From positions 1-43,024 of the forward strand of contig JADLAC010000055.1 of NCBI GenBank assembly GCA_020848435.1: a DNA stretch of 43,024 nt, given 5' to 3'. The stretch comes from Burkholderiales bacterium (GTDB lineage Bacteria; Pseudomonadota; Gammaproteobacteria; Burkholderiales; WYBJ01). The notes below the pieces were generated by a model, which made no database searches, had not been told where the DNA came from, and saw nothing but the letters and a program-made list of their open reading frames with translations. Position numbers and translations under genes: made by a program. Shown here piece after piece: positions 18,756-26,565 of the stretch (position 1 is its first letter; each line of letters begins with the position of its first letter).

Positions 18756-20483
18756 ATGGCAGCCACGCGTAGACGCCCCGAAGACCTGCGCAGCCACCGC
18801 TGGTACGGCGTGCAGGACTTGCGCGCCTTCGGCCATCGCTCCCGCACCTTGCAGATGGGTTTCGCGCGCGAGGATTTCGCCGGCAAGCCGGTGATCGGCA
18901 TCGTCAACACCTGGAGCGACATCAATCCGTGCCACTACCACTTCAAGCAGCGGGTGGAGGAAGTCAAGCGCGGAGTGTGGCAGGCGGGCGGGTTTCCGCT
19001 GGAGCTGCCGGCGATCACGCTGGCCGAGCCGTTCCAGAAGCCGACCACGATGATGTATCGCAACCTGCTCGCCATGGATACCGAAGAGCTGCTGCGCTCC
19101 TATCCCGTCGACGGCGCGGTGCTGATGGGCGGTTGCGACAAGACCACCCCGGCGCTCATCATGGGCGCGAGTAGCGCGAATCTGCCCGCGATCTACCTGC
19201 CGGCCGGGCCGATGCTGCGCGGCAATTGGCACGGCGAGTTCCTGGGCTCGGGCACCGATTCGTGGAAGTACTGGGCGGAGCTGCGCGCCGGCACCATCAC
19301 CGAGCGCGACTGGCAGGAAGTGGAGGAAGGCATCGCGCGCTCGCCGGGCCACTGCATGGTCATGGGTACCGCTTCGACCATGACCTCGGTCGCCGAGACG
19401 CTCGGGCTCACGCTTCCCGGGGCGGCGTCGATCCCGGCCGCCGATGCCAATCATGGCCGCATGGCAACGGCAAGCGGACGGCGTATCGTCGACATGGTAT
19501 GGGAGGACTTGAAGCCGCGCGCCATCCTGACGGCCGCGGCGTTCGACAACGCCATCACGGCGATCCATGCCCTGTCCGGATCGACCAACGCGGTCATCCA
19601 CCTGATCGCCATGGCCGGGCGAGTCGGCGTCGCGCTCGACCTCGAGCGTTTCGATCGTATTTCGCGCACCACACCGGTGCTCGCCAACGTCCGCCCCGCC
19701 GGGACCTACCTGATGGAGGATTTCTACTATGCCGGCGGGTTGCGCGCGCTGCTCGCTCAGCTTCGCGACGCGCTCGCGCTCGACTGCATCACGGTCACCG
19801 GCAAGACCCTGGGCGAGAACCTCGATGGTGCGCGCATCTACCGGCCCGATGTCATTCGCACCCGGGCCGATCCGCTGAGCCCAAGCGGCGGGCTCGCGGT
19901 CTTGCGCGGCAATCTCGCGCCCGATGGCGCGGTCATCAAGCCCACCGCGGCCGAGGCGCGCTTGCTCAAGCACAAGGGACCCGCGGTGGTATTCCAAAGC
20001 TACGACGACATGGCCGCACGCATCGACGACGAGGCGCTCGTCATCGATGCCGATTCGGTGATCGTGTTGCAGAATGCCGGCCCATTGGCCGCCGGCATGC
20101 CGGAGTGGGGTCAGTTGCCGATTCCGAAGAAGCTGCTCAGGTGCGGCGTGCGCGACATGCTGCGGATATCGGACGCACGCATGAGCGGGACATCCTACGG
20201 GGCCTGCGTGCTGCACGTGGCGCCCGAGTCCTACCTCGGCGCGCCGCTCGCGCTGGTGCGCGACGGCGACTCGATCGAGATCGACGTCGCCGCGCGCCGG
20301 CTGCACTTGCATGTGGATGAGAGCGAGCTTGCGCGCCGCCGTACCGAATGGCGGCCCGCGCCCGCGCGCTTCAAGCGCGGCTTCGGCGCGCTCTATGCCG
20401 GCCACGTGACGCAGGCCGACAAGGGCTGCGATTTCGATTTCCTGGAAGGTACGGTCGATACCCCTGAGCCCGACATCCATTGA
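18756..20483 (+). CDS. IlvD/Edd family dehydratase, sugar-acid (L-arabonate-like) type
   Basis: A 575-residue Fe-S dehydratase that removes water from an aldonate or dihydroxy-acid to give a 2-keto-3-deoxy acid. Probable [2Fe-2S] ligands are C59 (INPCHYH), C127 (GGCDKT) and C200 (GHCMVMG). K129 is the likely carbamylated metal-binding Lys. The N-terminal LRSHRWYGVQDLRAFGHRSR opening and the C-terminal RMSGTSYGACVLHVAPES fit the L-arabonate/D-xylonate dehydratase branch better than biosynthetic IlvD. The ATG at 18756 has GAGAG upstream. It heads a plus-strand operon with a binding protein (28 bases on) and an anion transporter, consistent with uptake and dehydration of an organic acid. The exact substrate is not predictable. 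Confidence 0.9.
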   Translation: MAATRRRPEDLRSHRWYGVQDLRAFGHRSRTLQMGFAREDFAGKPVIGIVNTWSDINPCHYHFKQRVEEVKRGVWQAGGFPLELPAITLAEPFQKPTTMMYRNLLAMDTEELLRSYPVDGAVLMGGCDKTTPALIMGASSANLPAIYLPAGPMLRGNWHGEFLGSGTDSWKYWAELRAGTITERDWQEVEEGIARSPGHCMVMGTASTMTSVAETLGLTLPGAASIPAADANHGRMATASGRRIVDMVWEDLKPRAILTAAAFDNAITAIHALSGSTNAVIHLIAMAGRVGVALDLERFDRISRTTPVLANVRPAGTYLMEDFYYAGGLRALLAQLRDALALDCITVTGKTLGENLDGARIYRPDVIRTRADPLSPSGGLAVLRGNLAPDGAVIKPTAAEARLLKHKGPAVVFQSYDDMAARIDDEALVIDADSVIVLQNAGPLAAGMPEWGQLPIPKKLLRCGVRDMLRISDARMSGTSYGACVLHVAPESYLGAPLALVRDGDSIEIDVAARRLHLHVDESELARRRTEWRPAPARFKRGFGALYAGHVTQADKGCDFDFLEGTVDTPEPDIH

Positions 20484-20511
20484 GCCGTCGCTCGAATCCG
20501 CCGCGCAGGCC

Positions 20512-21339
20512 GTGGCACGCGGTGAACGCTTCCAGCGCGCCCGGCCTGCGGCCGCTGGCGAGCGCATCCGGCGTCGGGTCGGCACGTTCGCCGTGCTGGC
20601 GGCGCTGTTGGGCTTGCTCCATGGCGGCCTTGCATGGGGCGCCGATCTGCGCGTCTTCTGCCCCAACGCGCTGCGCGCGCCGGTGCTCGAGCTCGCTCGC
20701 TCGTTCGCGCGCGGCAGCGGCCAGCGGGTCGAGTTCATATTCGCCAGCGTGGGAGCGATCCACAAGCGCATGGCGAGCGGCGAGCGCGCCGATGTGGCGA
20801 TCGGCACTGGAGAGGGCGTCGATGCCCTGGTGAAGCTCGGTCCGGGCATCGACGGGACCCAGACGCCGATCGTGCACTCGGTATTGGCGATCGCATTGCC
20901 CGCCGACCGGCGCGCGGTCAACGTCGAGAGCGCATCCGACGTGACGCAGTTGCTGCGCGATGCGACGAGCATCGTCGCGCCCGATCCCCGACTCGGGGTA
21001 CCGGGCGGCGCGCAAGTGCAGGAGCTCATCGAGCGGCTCGGTCTGACCGAGGAATTGAGCGGCCGGATCCGTTGGCTCGCGGATGCTCGCGAGGTCGCCA
21101 AGCGCGTCGCTTCCGGCGCCGCTGCGCTGGGGATCGCGACGCTGAGCGATATCGCCGGCGTCCCCGGCGTGAGTGTGGCCGGCCCATTGCGGGCACCGGC
21201 GACGCGCGGGGTGGTGTATGCGGCGCTGGTCATCAAGAGCTCCACCGCCGCCGAGCAGGCGCGGGGGTTCATCGCGCACCTGCGCACCGCGGAGGCCGCC
21301 GAAGCCTTTCGCAAGGCAGGCTATGGCGCTGCGCAATGA
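20512..21339 (+). CDS. ModA-like periplasmic substrate-binding protein
   Basis: A 275-residue exported binding protein of the extracellular solute-binding family 11 (molybdate-binding-like). The signal region has a basic segment (GERIRRRVG), a hydrophobic core (TFAVLAALLGLLHGG) and likely cleavage after AWG, before ADLRVFCPNALRAPVLELA. FIFASVGAIHKRMASGERADVAIGTGE is characteristic. The GTG at 20512 is the only reasonable start, and its n-region is unusually long; no strong ribosome site is visible. No ABC permease or ATPase follows, so it is not a complete molybdate importer. It lies between the dehydratase and the DASS transporter genes, which suggests binding of an organic acid instead, though this is inference. 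Confidence 0.8.
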   Translation: MARGERFQRARPAAAGERIRRRVGTFAVLAALLGLLHGGLAWGADLRVFCPNALRAPVLELARSFARGSGQRVEFIFASVGAIHKRMASGERADVAIGTGEGVDALVKLGPGIDGTQTPIVHSVLAIALPADRRAVNVESASDVTQLLRDATSIVAPDPRLGVPGGAQVQELIERLGLTEELSGRIRWLADAREVAKRVASGAAALGIATLSDIAGVPGVSVAGPLRAPATRGVVYAALVIKSSTAAEQARGFIAHLRTAEAAEAFRKAGYGAAQ

Positions 21340-21374
21340 TGCCGGGATAGCTTTGTCGTTGGGGAGTCGGACGA

Positions 21375-22748
21375 TTGCGGCCCAGAGCCATTGCCAGTAG
21401 CGCCTTTGCCTTGATCGGCGCGGCGGTCTTCTTCGCCCCCGTGCCCGCAGGGGTGAATCCCGTGGTGATCCATACCGCCGGGCTGGTGATCCTCACCGTC
21501 GGGCTGTGGGCGACGCAGGCCTTGCCCGAGCACATCACGGGATTGCTGTTCCTGCTGCTCGCGATGCTGGCCGGGATCGCTCCCGCCAATGTCGTCTTTT
21601 CCGGCTTCACGTCGGGGACTCTGTGGCTCGTGCTGGGCGGCTTGTTCATCGCCGAGGCCGTGCGCTCGACCGCGCTCGGCGAGCGCTTCGCGCTGGTGTT
21701 GCTGGGCCGTTTCACCGGCTCGTATCCGCTGCTGGTGAGCGCCACGGTGCTGGTGTCGACGCTGCTTTGCTTCGTGATGCCCGCCACTCTGGGCCGGGTG
21801 CTCCTGCTCGTACCCATCATTGCCGGGCTGTGCCGGCGCCTCGGGCTCCAGCCGGAGAGCCGCGCGCGGACCGGGCTAATGCTCGCCGCGATCGTCAGCA
21901 GCTTCCAGATCGGCACCGGCATACTGCCGGCGAATGCGCCGAACCTCACCTTGGCGGGTGCGGCCGAAGCCGTGCACGGTGTGCATCTCAACTACGGCGA
22001 GTACCTGCTGGTGCAGTTTCCCGTGCTCGGCGTGCTCAAGATGGTGCTCATCGTCGCGGTGACGTCCTGGATGTTTCCGGCGCGCATCGAGCGCAAGGCG
22101 ATAGAGCAGCCCGCGACCGCGATGAGCAGCGATGAGCGCAAGCTCGCGGTCATACTCGCCGCTGCGCTTGGCTTGTGGGCGACCGACGTGCTGCACGGGA
22201 TACGCCCTGGATGGGTCGCGCTCGCGACCGGGCTGCTGGTGATGGCGCCGGGGGTGGGCGTGATTCCACTGGCCGCGTTCAACGACAAGATCAAGTACGG
22301 ACCGTATTTCTATATCGGCGCCGTGCTCGGTCTGGGCGCGGTGTTGACGCAGACGGGAACCAGCGCGGCTCTCGGCGCGGTCGTCCTGCCGGCGCTCGCG
22401 CTGACCCCCGGCGAGGACTTCCGCAACTTCATGCTGCTCGCGCTGGCGGCGACAGCCGCCTGCATGCTCACGACCAACCCGGCGCAGCCCGGGTTGCTGG
22501 TACCGCTCGCGCAGCAGATCGCCGATGCGACGGGTTGGCCGCTGCAATCGGCGCTCATGACTGCGGCGCTCGGCTTCTCCAACATTCTGCTGCCGTATGC
22601 GGTGCCGCCGCTGATCGTGGGCATGCAGATCGGGGGCATTCGTTTTCGCGATGCCGCCCGCTACACGCTCGCGCTCGCGGTGCCGAGTCTCGCGATCCTG
22701 CTGCCGCTCGATTACCTATGGTGGCGGGCGATCGGCTATTTCGGCTGA
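21375..22748 (+). CDS. DASS (SLC13-like) sodium/anion symporter
   Basis: A 457-residue integral membrane carrier of the divalent anion:sodium symporter family, with about a dozen hydrophobic segments and two halves of similar design. Visible family segments include LTVGLWATQALPEHITGLLFLLLAML near 40-66, GGLFIAEAVRSTALG, the SSFQIGTGILPANAPN re-entrant region near 176-190, and the matching LTTNPAQPG region in the second half. Likely substrates are dicarboxylates, tricarboxylates or sulfate. Translation starts with TTG at 21375, supported by GGGGAG at a good distance. It closes the operon with the dehydratase and ModA-like protein, and a terminator-like hairpin follows. Confidence 0.87.
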   Translation: MRPRAIASSAFALIGAAVFFAPVPAGVNPVVIHTAGLVILTVGLWATQALPEHITGLLFLLLAMLAGIAPANVVFSGFTSGTLWLVLGGLFIAEAVRSTALGERFALVLLGRFTGSYPLLVSATVLVSTLLCFVMPATLGRVLLLVPIIAGLCRRLGLQPESRARTGLMLAAIVSSFQIGTGILPANAPNLTLAGAAEAVHGVHLNYGEYLLVQFPVLGVLKMVLIVAVTSWMFPARIERKAIEQPATAMSSDERKLAVILAAALGLWATDVLHGIRPGWVALATGLLVMAPGVGVIPLAAFNDKIKYGPYFYIGAVLGLGAVLTQTGTSAALGAVVLPALALTPGEDFRNFMLLALAATAACMLTTNPAQPGLLVPLAQQIADATGWPLQSALMTAALGFSNILLPYAVPPLIVGMQIGGIRFRDAARYTLALAVPSLAILLPLDYLWWRAIGYFG

Positions 22749-22757
22749 ATCTGCGCG

Positions 22758-22779
22758 GGTCGGACCGACCTGAGGTTTT
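22758..22779 (+). terminator. Rho-independent-like terminator after the DASS transporter gene
   Basis: GGTCG (22758-22762) pairs with CGACC (22766-22770) around loop GAC, and TTTT follows at 22776-22779 after a short spacer. It sits in the 33-base gap between convergent genes. The stem is short, so termination may be partial. Confidence 0.45.
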
Positions 22780-22781
22780 CG

Positions 22782-23213
22782 TCAACGTCCGGCGTCGCCG
22801 CGGCGGCTGGACAGCCGGTGGCGCGTGTGGGGCGGCTTGCTGAAGACGAGCCGGCCCACGGCCGCGCTCCCCCATGCGCTCCACAGCCCGAACCAGATCG
22901 CGACCGCCAGCGGTACCTGCGACCAGGCATGGGTGATTTCGGACAATTCGTGGGTAAGCTCGAGCAGCAAGCCCATGCTGGCGAGCAGGCCGAGCAACAG
23001 GGCGACGCCTGCCATCATCTGGCAGCGCCGGCTGCGTCGCGACGTCCAGGCCAGCGCGCTCAGCGGCGCGCCCACCAGTCCCACGACCGAATAGAGAAGC
23101 GACGAGGGCCAACCGTTGTTGCCCGAAGCGAGAAACGCGCCAAGCGCGAGCCCGCCTGCGCCGACGCCGATCCCGAGCACCAACAGCACCACCGAGGTAG
23201 CGCGCACTGCCAT
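22782..23213 (-). CDS. Small membrane protein of unknown function
   Basis: A 143-residue protein with four hydrophobic segments: about residues 7-29 (VVLLVLGIGVGAGGLALGAF), 37-55, 66-84 (MMAGVALLLGLLASMGLLLEL) and 98-118. It ends in a basic tail. No family is recognised. The ATG at 23213 has AGGGAGG about 10 bases upstream. It begins 14 bases after the stop of the Bug gene on the same strand and is likely cotranscribed. It is not a TctA or TctB subunit: TctB has a similar number of helices, but this protein shows none of its recognisable sequence. Function unknown. Confidence 0.65.
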   Translation of the reverse strand: MAVRATSVVLLVLGIGVGAGGLALGAFLASGNNGWPSSLLYSVVGLVGAPLSALAWTSRRSRRCQMMAGVALLLGLLASMGLLLELTHELSEITHAWSQVPLAVAIWFGLWSAWGSAAVGRLVFSKPPHTRHRLSSRRGDAGR

Positions 23214-23227
23214 CTGGCCTTGCCTCC

Positions 23228-24184
23228 CTATTCCGGTCGTATTCCGGCCGCGCGCAGAACCTTGGCCCACTGGGCAATCTCTTTCTTCACCATCGCGCCG
23301 AAGGCCGCCGGCGTGTTGGTCGCGGTTTCGGCGCCAAGCGCGGTCATGCGATCGTGGATCTCCTTGGTGTTCATGCCGGTCACGATCGCGCCGTTCAGAC
23401 GCTGCACGATCCCTGCCGGGGTGCCGGCGGGGACGAAAACGCCATACCACGTGAGCACCTCGTAGCCCGGGACGGCTTCCCCGATGGTCGGGACCTCCGG
23501 GAAAGCGGCGAGGCGCTTCGCGCTAGTCACCCCGAGCGCGCGCAGCTTGCCGCCGCGTACATGGCCCGCCGCACTGCTCACCCCTGTGATCAGCATCTGC
23601 ACTTGTCCGCCAATAACGTCATTCAGCGCCGGCGCTGAACCCTTGTAGGGCACGTGCACGATATCGATCGCCGTCATGACCTTGAGCAGCTCGCTGCACA
23701 GATGCGCGGTCGAGCCCGCGCCGGAGGAGGCGAAGTTGATGGCGCCCGGCCGGGTCTTGGCCAAAGCCACGAACTCCCCGACCGACTTCGCCGGAAGCGA
23801 CGGATGGACCACCATCATCAGTGCCCCGGTGCTGACGAGGCTGACCGGCGCCAGGTCTTTCGCGGGGTCGTAGGGCATCTTGCGATAAAGGCCCGGATTG
23901 ACCGCGATGGAGCCGTTGGCGCCCATCAAGAGCGTGTATCCGTCCGGACTGGAACGGGCGACGATCTCGCCCCCGATGTTGCCGTTGGCCCCGGCGCGGT
24001 TGTCGATCACCACCTGCGATCCGAGCTGATCGGTGAGCTTCTGGCCGGTGAGCCGGCCCATGATGTCCACTGGCCCCCCGGCGGGATAGGGCACCACCAG
24101 GCGGATGGGGCGCGAGGGGTAATCCTGCCCCCACGCCGGCAGTGCAGCCAGCGCGAACCAGGCCAGGATGCGAGACCAATTCAT
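23228..24184 (-). CDS. Bug/TctC family tripartite tricarboxylate transporter binding protein 2
   Basis: A 318-residue periplasmic carboxylate-binding protein. The signal peptide is short (ILAWFALAALPAWGQ), followed by DYPSRPIRLVVPYPAGGPVDIMGR. Family marks are IDNRAGANGNIGGEIVA, GYTLLMGANGSIAVNP and PYKGSAPALNDVIGGQVQ. The ATG at 24184 leaves a normal signal peptide; no clear Shine-Dalgarno is seen. No permease genes of the TTT system are adjacent. The gene directly downstream encodes a small four-helix membrane protein. The ligand is unknown. Confidence 0.9.
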   Translation of the reverse strand: MNWSRILAWFALAALPAWGQDYPSRPIRLVVPYPAGGPVDIMGRLTGQKLTDQLGSQVVIDNRAGANGNIGGEIVARSSPDGYTLLMGANGSIAVNPGLYRKMPYDPAKDLAPVSLVSTGALMMVVHPSLPAKSVGEFVALAKTRPGAINFASSGAGSTAHLCSELLKVMTAIDIVHVPYKGSAPALNDVIGGQVQMLITGVSSAAGHVRGGKLRALGVTSAKRLAAFPEVPTIGEAVPGYEVLTWYGVFVPAGTPAGIVQRLNGAIVTGMNTKEIHDRMTALGAETATNTPAAFGAMVKKEIAQWAKVLRAAGIRPE

Positions 24185-24287
24185 CGGGATTCGGGCGCTC
24201 GGGTTGCCGAGAGTCGTTGATAAGCGACGCCGGGGGCGGATGTCAAGCGCTAGCCCGCGGTGCCGCGGCGTTCAAGGCAGCGTCCGA

Positions 24288-24313
24288 CGCGACCGGCGCT
24301 CGCTCCGGTCGCG
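24288..24313. other. Strong hairpin in the 298-base gap below the envelope-protein pair
   Basis: CGCGACCGG (24288-24296) and CCGGTCGCG (24305-24313) form a perfect 9-bp stem with an 8-base loop. It lies downstream of the glycine-zipper gene (minus strand) and upstream of the Bug gene. No T-run follows, so it may be a structural terminator or processing site. The rest of 24185-24482 shows no gene. Confidence 0.35.
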
Positions 24314-24482
24314 CATAGACCGCGTGCCCGATGCGGCAGTCGCCGCAGGCCAGGTATGGCCGTGCGCGGAGACGTCGCAATAGCACGTGTCAGTGCCGGC
24401 GTGCTGGGTGGTTACGGCCAAGCACGTGCTGTGCGCAGACTTCGCGGTAACCCATTGGGATCCCGCGCAATGCGCGCGCGGC

Positions 24483-25022
24483 TCAGCGTGCCGGCGGCGG
24501 AGGCGGCGGGGCCGATGCCCCCGGAGGCGGGGGCGGCGGTGACCCCGGCGGCGGGGGTGGGGGCGTGTACGCAGGCGCCCGCGGCGCCGATTCGAATCGG
24601 CCCGCGACCGGCACTCTATGCCCCTTGGCATACATGCACTGCGTATAGCCCACGTCGTAGCGCTGTTGCAGCGTGCGCCCGGAGGCATCCGCGGCGCCCG
24701 AGCCGGCGATCGAGCCAAACAACAGGCCCGCGCCGGCGCCGACGCCGGCATCGCGGCTGCTGCCGCCGATCGCCGCGCCGGCAATGGCGCCGATGGCCGT
24801 ACCGACGGCGGCGCTCGTCACACCGCTGTGGACCGCGGCCTGCTGCGCGTCGGCACCGCCGATGCTTTGCCGCGCGTAGTCCCGGCAAGCGAAATCGTCG
24901 GCTCGAAACTGGTCGAAGCTCATCCGGCTACCGGGCAACGCCATGATGCTCGGACCGGACGGGAAGGTCACGCAGCCGGCGAGGGCCAGCGCGGCAAGTG
25001 GAAGAAGCGCACGCAATCGCAT
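24483..25022 (-). CDS. Glycine-zipper lipoprotein with proline-rich tail
   Basis: A 179-residue envelope lipoprotein with lipobox LALAGC17. A glycine-zipper region (about residues 68-110) contains repeated small-residue patterns such as GTAIGAIAGAAIGG and GVGAGAGLLFGSIAGSG, as in the YMGG/Rick_17kDa-like families that insert into or line membranes. QRYDVGYTQCMYAKGH follows, a motif seen in related proteobacterial lipoproteins. The last 30 residues are almost all Pro, Gly and Ala. It is 16 bases downstream of the next gene, with which it forms a two-gene unit. Role in envelope maintenance is inferred only. Confidence 0.75.
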   Translation of the reverse strand: MRLRALLPLAALALAGCVTFPSGPSIMALPGSRMSFDQFRADDFACRDYARQSIGGADAQQAAVHSGVTSAAVGTAIGAIAGAAIGGSSRDAGVGAGAGLLFGSIAGSGAADASGRTLQQRYDVGYTQCMYAKGHRVPVAGRFESAPRAPAYTPPPPPPGSPPPPPPGASAPPPPPPAR

Positions 25023-25038
25023 GGCGGACTCGCTCTTA

Positions 25039-25431
25039 TCAACGCCCCTGCGGGGCCGCGGGCACCCGTTCCCACGGCGTGGCGCACTGCTTCACATAGG
25101 GGTAATAGGTCTGGCTATCGCGGCAGTAGTACCAGTAGCCGGGTGCGTTCTCCTGCGCGACCATGGCTTCGTCGCGCTCGATGTAGACCCGCGGCGCGGG
25201 TGGCACGATGACCGCCGGCGGATAGGCGGGATAGGAATAGGAATAAGGATAGGGAGGATAGTACGCCGGCCCCGGATACCACAGCGGAGCGCCGAAGACG
25301 AAGCCCAGGTGAACCCGGCTGTGGCTGTGCCCATGTCCGTAGTAGCGACCGCGATCAGCCATCGCCGCCGAGCTCGCCGTGATCAGGAACAGCGCTGCCA
25401 GCGACAGCGCCATGGTTTGAATCGATCGCAT
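25039..25431 (-). CDS. Exported Tyr/Pro-rich protein with YYPYVxxC motif
   Basis: A 130-residue secreted protein of unknown function. The signal peptide MRSIQTMALSLAALFLITASSAAMA precedes a His/Tyr/Pro-rich region. The C-terminus YWYYCRDSQTYYPYVKQC...WERVPAAP recalls small proteobacterial exported proteins with the pattern YYC-YYPYV-QC-W. The ATG at 25431 is chosen because AAAGGAAG lies upstream and a signal peptide follows; the frame is open back to 25656 but lacks character. A CpxR-like repeat lies upstream at 25606-25620. It is probably periplasmic or surface-associated and expressed with the glycine-zipper lipoprotein. Confidence 0.72.
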   Translation of the reverse strand: MRSIQTMALSLAALFLITASSAAMADRGRYYGHGHSHSRVHLGFVFGAPLWYPGPAYYPPYPYSYSYPAYPPAVIVPPAPRVYIERDEAMVAQENAPGYWYYCRDSQTYYPYVKQCATPWERVPAAPQGR

Positions 25432-25605
25432 CGTCCGCTTCCTTTCGAATCGCGCCGCGCCGCAGAGACCCGCTCGGGCGCGGCGCTGCGACATCACAAC
25501 CTGTCGCTGTCGCGATGCCGCCGCGTGCAGCCCGGCCGCAACGTGAGCCGAAATAACACTGGGGCAATTATGCGCGCAATCCTCCGGGCGAGTCCCATGC
25601 AAGTG

Positions 25606-25620
25606 GTAACACTTTGTAAA
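25606..25620 (+). promoter_or_regulatory. CpxR-like direct repeat upstream of envelope protein genes
   Basis: GTAAC (25606-25610), five bases, GTAAA (25616-25620). This matches the CpxR consensus GTAAA-N5-GTAAA with one mismatch. It lies about 175 bases upstream of two minus-strand envelope-protein genes, the kind of target that CpxR controls. Chance occurrence is possible. Confidence 0.35.
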
Positions 25621-25681
25621 GAAAGCGTGTGAAAAGACTCGCGCGCGAGGTCGCAACCCCGCGCGGGAGATCAGCAGATTC

Positions 25682-25708
25682 CGCGCCCGACTTGGAGTCG
25701 GAGGCGCG
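25682..25708. terminator. Hairpin beyond the enoyl-CoA hydratase gene
   Basis: CGCGC-CCGAC, loop TTGGA, GTCGG, a two-base bulge AG, then GCGCG: ten base pairs in total. It is placed where a minus-strand terminator for the hydratase operon would lie. There is no T-run. Confidence 0.3.
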
Positions 25709-25770
25709 CGGCACGGCGCAAAGGCAATTCACCGAGGCATTCCGGATCCGCGCTTGGTGAAAAACGAAAC

Positions 25771-26511
25771 CTACTTGCCCGTGAAGCGCGGCCGGCGTTT
25801 CTCCTTGAACGCGGCGACACCCTCTTTCGCGTCGGCGGAAGCGCGCACGGCGGCGATCTGCAGGCGGGCGATGGCCGCGCGTTCGCTCGGTCCCTTGGGC
25901 AGGACCTCGGCCACGAAGCCGCGCAGCATTTGCAGCACCAGGGGCGCGCAATCGCGTATCTTTTCGGCGTAGTACAGCGCCCCCTCCAGCGCTTTGCCGC
26001 GCGGCATGACGCGATTTACCAGCCCGACCTGGTAGGCGCGCTGCGCATCGATCGGCTCGCACGCGAGCATCAGCTCCATCGCCACCTTGTGCGGAATGCG
26101 CGCGGCGATGCCCGCGATCTGGGCGCCGCTGATGCCGACCTGCGCCTCGGGATACCAGAAGCGCGCCGTTTCGTCGGCCACGCACAGATCGCACATCTGT
26201 ACCAGCACCAGGCCCCCGCCCACCGCCCATCCCGATACCGCCGCGATCAGCGGCTTCTTTACATCGACACCGACCATCGGCACGGCCACGGCGAGGTCAT
26301 CCGGCGGTCCCTTGATGTCGGCCCCCCCGGTGAAGTCCGCGCCCGCCCCGGTGATGATCGCTACTGCATCAGCGGCGGCATTGAACTGGTGCAAGGCATC
26401 GCGCAGCCCGAAGGCCATGTCGTTATTGATCGCGTTCTTCTTCGCGGGCCGGTTGAGCGTGATGGTTGCGATTCCATCCTTCGACTCGTAGGTGACTGCA
26501 TCGCTTGCCAT
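25771..26511 (-). CDS. Enoyl-CoA hydratase/isomerase family protein
   Basis: A 246-residue crotonase-fold enzyme acting on a CoA thioester, probably hydrating a 2-enoyl-CoA. Both catalytic glutamates of the hydratase type appear to be in place, in WYPEAQVGISG and VAMELMLACEP. The oxyanion-hole segments are GADFTGGADIKG and SGWAVGGGLVLVQMCD. GGGAGGT lies just before the ATG. It is the last of three minus-strand genes, 54 bases after an ADP-forming acyl-CoA synthetase, suggesting activation of an acid followed by beta-oxidation-like processing. The substrate is unknown. Confidence 0.9.
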   Translation of the reverse strand: MASDAVTYESKDGIATITLNRPAKKNAINNDMAFGLRDALHQFNAAADAVAIITGAGADFTGGADIKGPPDDLAVAVPMVGVDVKKPLIAAVSGWAVGGGLVLVQMCDLCVADETARFWYPEAQVGISGAQIAGIAARIPHKVAMELMLACEPIDAQRAYQVGLVNRVMPRGKALEGALYYAEKIRDCAPLVLQMLRGFVAEVLPKGPSERAAIARLQIAAVRASADAKEGVAAFKEKRRPRFTGK

Positions 26512-26565
26512 GGGACCTCCCAGGGTTGATCGAATTGAATACTTGTCGCCGCGGGCACGCGCGCG

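Larger units (their letters stand above)
25432..25770. other. 339-base intergenic region upstream of the envelope-protein pair
   Basis: No convincing gene is seen. The region holds a CpxR-like direct repeat (25606-25620) that could control the minus-strand pair below it, and a hairpin (25682-25708) past the stop of the enoyl-CoA hydratase gene. No clear sigma70 promoter could be assigned. Confidence 0.5.

Noticed and set aside
18528..21314. Minus-strand open frame of 928 codons
   Set aside because: It is antisense to the dehydratase and ModA-like genes and shows no recognisable domain.
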